Origin: CAYLJJ01 sp964384025
Lineage (GTDB): Bacteria; Myxococcota_A; Bradymonadia; UBA7976; UBA1532
Assembly (NCBI GenBank): GCA_964384025.1
Contig: CAYLJJ010000001.1
Location: forward strand, 62,001-126,000
Reading direction: 5' to 3'
Length of the DNA stretch: 64,000 nucleotides
Notes under the pieces: model-generated
Database searches by the model: none
What the model saw: the letters and a program-made list of their open reading frames with translations, nothing else
Told to the model about the DNA's origin: nothing
Shown: piece after piece, positions 60,057 through 64,000 of the stretch
How positions within the stretch are numbered: the first letter of the stretch is position 1
How the letters are laid out: every line of letters starts with the position of its first letter
Made by a program: the position numbers and the translations under genes

Positions 60057-60592
60057 TTCCGAGCTTCTCCTTCGCGAAAGAGAGCCATCAAACAGAGATT
60101 GAGATAGCGCCCTTCCAGATAATGATGTTTGCGTAAGCAGCCCTCCTCTTGAAAACCGAGAGAGGTGTAGAGCCTCCGAGCGGGATTGTCTTCTAAGACC
60201 TGGAGGCAGATCTTACGCAGGTTGAGGGCCTCCCAGGCATAGTTGATCAGCAACAGGATTGCTTCACGCCCCAGACCCTGACCTCGATAACTCGAGGCGC
60301 CGATGGCGATCCCAAAAGAGGCGGTGCCGCTGATCCAATCGATCTCGCTCAGCTGGATATAACCCACGAGGCGAGGTGGCTCATCTAAGCTCTCAATCCC
60401 AAAGAGGAGGCGCCGTCGATCCTTGAGGAGCGCTTCATACCAGTTCTGTACTTGCTCTGGACTGACAGGACCGCGATAACCCATCGCGGGATCGCGCACC
60501 AAGGGGTCGTTCTGCCACTCTAAAATTTGAGGGAGATCTGCCGAAGAGATCGGCCTCAGGCGCAGCCTCTCGCCTTGATACTGAATTACCAT
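60053..60592 (-). CDS. GNAT-family N-acetyltransferase
   Basis: 179 residues from the ATG at 60592; earlier in-frame starts would run through the divergent radical SAM gene. It is a RimJ/RimL/PseH-like GNAT: L-R-L-R-P-I-S near the start, the acetyl-CoA loop Y-R-G-Q-G-L-G-R-E-A (about 113-122), I-N-Y-A-W, and L-R-K-I-C-L-x-V-L-E-D-N-x-x-A-x-R-L-Y-x-S-L-G-F. Similar enzymes acetylate aminosugars (PseH, WecD type) or protein N-termini. Coupled to the deacetylase-like gene, so the pair could set the acetylation state of a sugar. Confidence 0.85.
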   Translation of the reverse strand: MVIQYQGERLRLRPISSADLPQILEWQNDPLVRDPAMGYRGPVSPEQVQNWYEALLKDRRRLLFGIESLDEPPRLVGYIQLSEIDWISGTASFGIAIGASSYRGQGLGREAILLLINYAWEALNLRKICLQVLEDNPARRLYTSLGFQEEGCLRKHHYLEGRYLNLCLMALFREGEARK

Positions 60593-60607
60593 CTGGAGAA
60601 GCACTCC

Positions 60608-61978
60608 TTGAGAACATCTTTGAAGAAGATCGACGCGCTGGAAGCCCAGCTTGAAGAGAGCAGCCTCCTGGCCTGGGGCCTGGGCCGAGATCAGGCCGCT
60701 GCACCACAGATCATCTACCTCTGCCCCACCAACCACTGCAACCACCGCTGCATCACCTGTGCTCACTCGGTCACGATCCGCTCAGGGCGAGGAGAGCGAG
60801 GCTTTATGGAGTTGGAGCTGTTTGAGGAGATCCTCAAACAGCTCCCTCCGGGGCGACGGAGGATCTACCTCCAGAAGACAGGAGAGCCGCTGCTCCACCC
60901 CCAGATTGGGGAGATGTTGCGGCTCCTGCGGGAGGCGCGGCCTGAGTATGAGATCGCGCTACACAGCAACGCCAGCCATCTCAGCGGAGAGAAGATCCCA
61001 CTCCTCCTGAGGTACGCCGATTTTGTCTCCTTTTCGATCTTTGGCTTTGATCCTGAGCGTTACGCTGCGGCGCATGGCCGGGATGATTTTCAACGCTTTC
61101 ACCGCAACTTGGGGGCCTTCTATGAGGCTTGGCGAAAGGTTGATCGTCGCCCCAAGGTTTACTTCGACGTGGTGCGTTGTCCTGAGAACGCTGGGTTGAG
61201 CCCTGAGGAGATTTTTCAAGCGCTACAGTCTCGCTATCCCGCCTTTAACGTGGGCCTTCACTTTCCCTTTAATTTTCAGGGGGTTCTCCCTGGTTACGAT
61301 CTTGATGCCTTCAAACATCTGTCTCAGGAGCAGTTTCCAGTCTGTATCTGGCCCTGGGTGATGGCGGTGATCCACTGGGATGGCAAGCTGGGCTATTGCG
61401 TAGGAGATGCTTATGAGACCGCCTTCTTGGGGGATCTGCGAAAAGATTCCTTGATGGATCTATGGAACGGCCCCGCTTATCGCGCTTTTCGGAGGGGGCA
61501 TCTGGAGCGCGCCTTTGATCGTTTGGCGCAGGAGGAGATCCACTGTGGACGCTGTAACTGGCTCTTTGGTCTCAAGTCTCAGTCAGCCGAGAACCTCTGT
61601 CTAACACAGCGCAAAGAGTCCTCAGATCCTCTGGAGGCTCTCCCAGGAGGTACACCGGTCAGTGGCGCTCAACATCTAGAGTTAGGGCTGCGGCGGCTGC
61701 AGCGGGGAGAGCTGGCTGAGGCGATGCGCGCTTTTGTGCTCGCCGAGCTGCTCAATGAGGACCTCGCTGAACGAGCACAAGCTTGGCAGGTGCGGGTCCG
61801 TAAGATCTGGACACGGCGAGCCGATCTGGAGTCCTGGGAGAGCGCTTTAAACCAAGAGGGGCTCTCTCTGGCGACGGTACATCAGAGCCACTATAGCCTC
61901 TCCAAAGATCCTCTAGCGCAGATCTCAGATGCTCATCAGCGCTTGGGAGAGATCATCCTTAAAGAGGGGGATCTTTAG
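60608..61978 (+). CDS. Radical SAM/SPASM-type enzyme with C-terminal helical domain
   Basis: 456 residues from the TTG at 60608, which has GGAGAA seven bases upstream. The 4Fe-4S motif C44-x3-C48-x2-C51 (C-N-H-R-C-I-T-C) is intact. A radical SAM barrel (about 38-245) is followed by a SPASM/Twitch-like auxiliary Cys region (V-C-I-W-P, G-Y-C-V-G, and C-G-R-C near 340) and G-D-L-x-x-D-S-L-M-D-L-W-N. A TPR-like helical segment (about 370-450) ends the protein. SPASM enzymes modify peptides or small molecules; no precursor peptide gene is obvious. Divergent from the GNAT gene by only 15 bases, and its 3' end overlaps the YdjY-like gene. Confidence 0.85.
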   Translation: MRTSLKKIDALEAQLEESSLLAWGLGRDQAAAPQIIYLCPTNHCNHRCITCAHSVTIRSGRGERGFMELELFEEILKQLPPGRRRIYLQKTGEPLLHPQIGEMLRLLREARPEYEIALHSNASHLSGEKIPLLLRYADFVSFSIFGFDPERYAAAHGRDDFQRFHRNLGAFYEAWRKVDRRPKVYFDVVRCPENAGLSPEEIFQALQSRYPAFNVGLHFPFNFQGVLPGYDLDAFKHLSQEQFPVCIWPWVMAVIHWDGKLGYCVGDAYETAFLGDLRKDSLMDLWNGPAYRAFRRGHLERAFDRLAQEEIHCGRCNWLFGLKSQSAENLCLTQRKESSDPLEALPGGTPVSGAQHLELGLRRLQRGELAEAMRAFVLAELLNEDLAERAQAWQVRVRKIWTRRADLESWESALNQEGLSLATVHQSHYSLSKDPLAQISDAHQRLGEIILKEGDL

Positions 61979-62930
61979 GGGCTGGGGGCACAGGGATCGC
62001 TGCTTTGGGGGCTGGGGGATCTTTAGGAGCCGGGGGCACAGGGATCGCTGCTTTGGGGGCAGCCTTTGCTTTAGGAGCTGGGGCGGGCGCATGCTCAGGC
62101 CCCACCGTGCGGATCAGCTCAGCGATAAGGGTTACAGGGGTTCCCCGAGGAGGGGTACGAGCCTTGAACACCTCAAAGCCCAGATCTGCGCCTTGATAGG
62201 GGTTGCCCTGGAAGCTTCCTGACTCTAAGAGAACTGAAGAATCGGGGACCAAGCCGATGAGGCTGCCCTCTTGATCGGCGGAGTATCTCCCATCCTGAAA
62301 ACGGCTGCCCAGGAAGTGCCACTCACCCACCGGTGGGCTGGTGTCTTCTTTGCGGTTATAGAGCCACTCTTCAGCGGGGCATCGCTGTTGCGCTCCCTGC
62401 TGGTCTTGCCAGCGAACGAAAAGCTTTACCGCCCCTCCATCTCTTAAGATCTGTGGAGGCTTGATGTGCTTGGGATCGATCTGAAGCTTGGCCACCTCCA
62501 TCCCGATGAGGAGGAAGGCGAGGTGAAGACGGCGGGGACGGATCATGCATTCCAACACAGACTCGTGAAGCTTCCCCTGAGAGCTGACCGCAAAATACTC
62601 TAGAATTCCCTCCTCCATATTGAGCTTACAGGGGATCTCCAGCTTGCGCTCTAGGCGGTCCACAAAGATTTCATCCACTTTGAGCCGGTAGGCATCTAGG
62701 CGTTTGATTCCCGAGGGGGCTTTAGCTTGAACCTGGGCAGCGGCTGGCTTTTGGGCAGGGCTTTGAACCTTGGGGCTGGCGGCTTGCTTCTGTTGAGGGA
62801 ACGAGAGAGGCTTAGGAGGAATCTCTGGTCCCTGAGCGACCAGGAGCAGATCTGGGGCGGGCTTGACCTGTTGCTGCTCAGCCAAGTCTTGGAAGCAACC
62901 AGGGAGAAGGAAGAGAGAGAGGAACTTCAT
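61959..62930 (-). CDS. YdjY-like lipoprotein with Ala/Pro repeat tail
   Basis: 323 residues. A short signal with lipobox L-P-G-C (Cys12) and a Gln/Lys/Pro/Ala linker (20-72) lead to a YdjY-type domain (about 76-225): I-P-C-K-L-N-M-E-E-G-I-L-E-Y-F-A-V...H-E-S-V-L. YdjY proteins occur with periplasmic electron-transfer or ferredoxin-like proteins, but their job is unclear. The C-terminal tail repeats A-P-K-A-A-I-P-V-P-P-A-P-K-D-P-P twice from a 48-bp DNA repeat. The tail overlaps the radical SAM 3' end by 20 bases. Three bases after the methyltransferase gene. Confidence 0.75.
   Translation of the reverse strand: MKFLSLFLLPGCFQDLAEQQQVKPAPDLLLVAQGPEIPPKPLSFPQQKQAASPKVQSPAQKPAAAQVQAKAPSGIKRLDAYRLKVDEIFVDRLERKLEIPCKLNMEEGILEYFAVSSQGKLHESVLECMIRPRRLHLAFLLIGMEVAKLQIDPKHIKPPQILRDGGAVKLFVRWQDQQGAQQRCPAEEWLYNRKEDTSPPVGEWHFLGSRFQDGRYSADQEGSLIGLVPDSSVLLESGSFQGNPYQGADLGFEVFKARTPPRGTPVTLIAELIRTVGPEHAPAPAPKAKAAPKAAIPVPPAPKDPPAPKAAIPVPPAPKDPPL
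61971..62060. repeat. 48-bp tandem repeat at a convergent gene junction
   Basis: One full unit (61971-62018) and most of a second (62019-62060) are nearly identical, and a degenerate third piece follows. On the minus strand it encodes the duplicated Pro/Ala tail of the YdjY-like lipoprotein; on the plus strand the first copy contains the stop codon of the radical SAM gene. Confidence 0.85.
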
Positions 62931-62933
62931 GGT

Positions 62934-63920
62934 TCAGACGCGCTCCGCTTGAATGATTGTATAGTGGATGGGGGGCGGAAGCTGAATCACCTGCTTGACC
63001 TGAAGCCCCAGCTCCTCTAACCAGCCACGCTGCTCAGCGACAGAGTGACAGCGCCCACCATGTGAAAGGACCCGCATATTAAGGGCAAACATCGTCCCAA
63101 AGAGTGGCCCTGTACGCGCATCATCCAGCATCACATCGCTGAGATAGAGGACTCCTCCTGGCTCCAAAATCTCGACCGCTTGTTTAAGAAGATCACGCAC
63201 CTGCCCGGGCTGCTCTCGATGAAGAACCCCAGAGATGAGCACCGCATCATAGCGCCCCTCCAATCCCCCCTGATAGTAGTCATAGGGGCAGCAAGAGACC
63301 CGCTCTGAGGCCCCCATAGAGGCCACGATCTCCTGAGCGATCTCGACCACCGGGGGAAGATCAAAGAGCGTCGCTCTGAGCTGGGGATATTTTTGGCAGA
63401 GGAGCACGGAGTAAGTCCCTGGGCCGCCGCCGAGATCTGCCAAGTGGCGCCGACCTTGAAGATCCAGGCTACCGAGAACTCCCTGTCCAAGACCCAGGGC
63501 GCGATGGTGCATCCCATAGACAAAGTTTCGGGTTCGTTCCTCATCCTGGCCCAGATAAGCGGTGGGTGCCTTCTGAGCGCTCCCCTGCCGGATCACTTGA
63601 TGGAGATCTGCCCAGAGGGGATAAACATCACCGTTATAGAGGAGCGCAGGGCCCAGATAGCCAGGGCGACCAGAGACCAGGAACTGAGAGGCCAGCTCCC
63701 GGTTATAGAAACATCTCCCCTCTTTGCGGAGCAGATCCAAGCTGACCAAAGCAGCGAGGAGCGCCTCCAAAGCCAGGGGATCACAACCCAACAGCTCCCC
63801 GAGCGCTTCCGGTTCAGAGCCCTCTTCCAGAAAGGAGAAGAGATCAAGGCGGACAGCGGCGATGAGGGTTGCGCTGCCCCAATAGGCGGTCGCGAGTTGG
63901 ATAAGCGGAGCTGGGTTCAT
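62934..63920 (-). CDS. SAM-dependent O-methyltransferase-like protein (family 2)
   Basis: 328 residues. An N-terminal winged-helix dimerisation-type domain (about 1-100) with L-A-T-A-Y-W-G-S, L-D-L-F-S-F-L and L-x-x-L-V-S-L-D-L-L-R-K-E-G precedes a class I methyltransferase fold with A-D-L-G-G-G-P-G-T-Y-S (about 165-175) and S-D-V-M-L near 260. The arrangement matches plant/bacterial O-methyltransferases and some radical-SAM-associated methyltransferases. AGGAGA precedes the ATG. Substrate unknown; coupled with the YdjY-like lipoprotein three bases downstream. Confidence 0.83.
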   Translation of the reverse strand: MNPAPLIQLATAYWGSATLIAAVRLDLFSFLEEGSEPEALGELLGCDPLALEALLAALVSLDLLRKEGRCFYNRELASQFLVSGRPGYLGPALLYNGDVYPLWADLHQVIRQGSAQKAPTAYLGQDEERTRNFVYGMHHRALGLGQGVLGSLDLQGRRHLADLGGGPGTYSVLLCQKYPQLRATLFDLPPVVEIAQEIVASMGASERVSCCPYDYYQGGLEGRYDAVLISGVLHREQPGQVRDLLKQAVEILEPGGVLYLSDVMLDDARTGPLFGTMFALNMRVLSHGGRCHSVAEQRGWLEELGLQVKQVIQLPPPIHYTIIQAERV

Positions 63921-64000
63921 GCTCTTCTCCTGGCGAGTGGTGACTTGATGATGCCTGGGATGCTAAGTGAAGCGCTCTTGGGGGTAAAGCACCGTAGAGA
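63921..64000 (-). other. Right-edge stretch, possible end of an upstream minus-strand gene
   Basis: 80 bases with only the ribosome-binding site of the methyltransferase gene (AGGAGA). Two minus-strand frames are open to the edge: one would end at the ATGA junction near 63917, and another would stop at a TAG at 63963 after residues including V-L-Y-P-Q-E-R-F-T. Either could be the tail of a gene outside the window; this cannot be decided here. Confidence 0.25.

Noticed and set aside
61970..62065. Tandem repeat as a possible CRISPR or integration site
   Set aside because: Direct contiguous 48-bp units without spacers, in frame with a protein tail; an ordinary coding tandem repeat.
1..64000. 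Mobile elements, prophage, tRNA or rRNA genes
   Set aside because: No transposase, integrase, terminal inverted repeats, tRNA cloverleaf or rRNA segment was recognised on either strand.

Overview
The window is a dense chromosomal segment from a Gram-negative bacterium with an outer membrane and type IV pili. The gene mix points to a deltaproteobacterium in the broad old sense (Myxococcota or a relative): pilMNOPQ next to aroK-aroB, a DUF4388 (PATAN) protein, FHA and Ser/Thr-kinase signalling, cysteine-rich VWA lipoproteins, an OmpA protein with thrombospondin-type-3 repeats, a LysM-FecR outer-membrane protein, and many lipoproteins. This placement is inferred from gene content only; there is no rRNA in the window. 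I see no tRNA, rRNA, CRISPR, insertion sequence, prophage or replication origin. No gene-free stretch exceeds 300 bases. Many starts are GTG or TTG, and stop/start overlaps of four bases (ATGA, GTGA, TTGA) are very common.

Layout. 1-2.0 kb: yfgM-like and bamB (the latter cut by the left edge), an outer-membrane assembly pair with a clear promoter. 2.0-4.5 kb: a small barrel-like protein, a lone receiver-domain protein, then an acyl carrier protein directly followed by a homologue of the cyanobacterial acyl-ACP reductase. 4.4-8.9 kb (minus): a TPR/zinc-ribbon membrane protein, a DUF4388 protein, phoH and ybeY, translationally coupled. 9.0-10.7 kb: an sspB-like adaptor, a small membrane protein and a TPR protein. 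10.8-14.8 kb: two tandem paralogous VWA lipoproteins. 14.8-17.9 kb: a flippase-like membrane protein, a metallophosphatase with a possible 36-residue membrane peptide upstream, and an FhaA-like FHA protein.

17.9-37.65 kb is one long co-oriented minus-strand run: FadL-like porin, mfd, a PpiC lipoprotein, SurA, a PilR-like sigma-54 regulator, pilM-N-O-P-Q, aroK, aroB, a lipoprotein, a roadblock/LC7 protein, aroQ and efp. The outstanding feature is PilQ. It is 1,519 residues long because about 740 residues of Ala/Glu/Arg/Lys-rich predicted coiled coil sit between its two AMIN domains.

37.8-45.4 kb (plus): a large Asp-rich lipoprotein, murI, a conserved hypothetical, an S41 processing peptidase, a divergent polysaccharide deacetylase and a double-FHA/TPR membrane protein. 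45.4-50.6 kb (minus): a coupled operon of a class III cyclase, a Ser/Thr kinase ending in a degenerate receiver-like domain, and a LysM-FecR-barrel protein. 50.8-53.5 kb (plus): the OmpA/TSP3 protein and two small membrane proteins. 53.5-56.0 kb (minus): a site-2-protease-like (M50) membrane protein that has lost the HExxH motif and carries two apparently competent cyclic-nucleotide-binding domains, with a coupled small membrane protein. 56.2-64.0 kb: a 1,038-residue beta-propeller lipoprotein, then a deacetylase-like protein, a GNAT acetyltransferase, a radical SAM/SPASM enzyme, a YdjY-like lipoprotein and an O-methyltransferase-like protein.

Overall theme: building and monitoring the cell envelope (BamB, SurA, PpiC, FadL, OmpA, LysM, MurI, processing peptidase, pilus secretin), with signalling by phosphorylation (kinase, FHA readers, receivers) and cyclic nucleotides (cyclase and cNMP-binding pseudo-protease).
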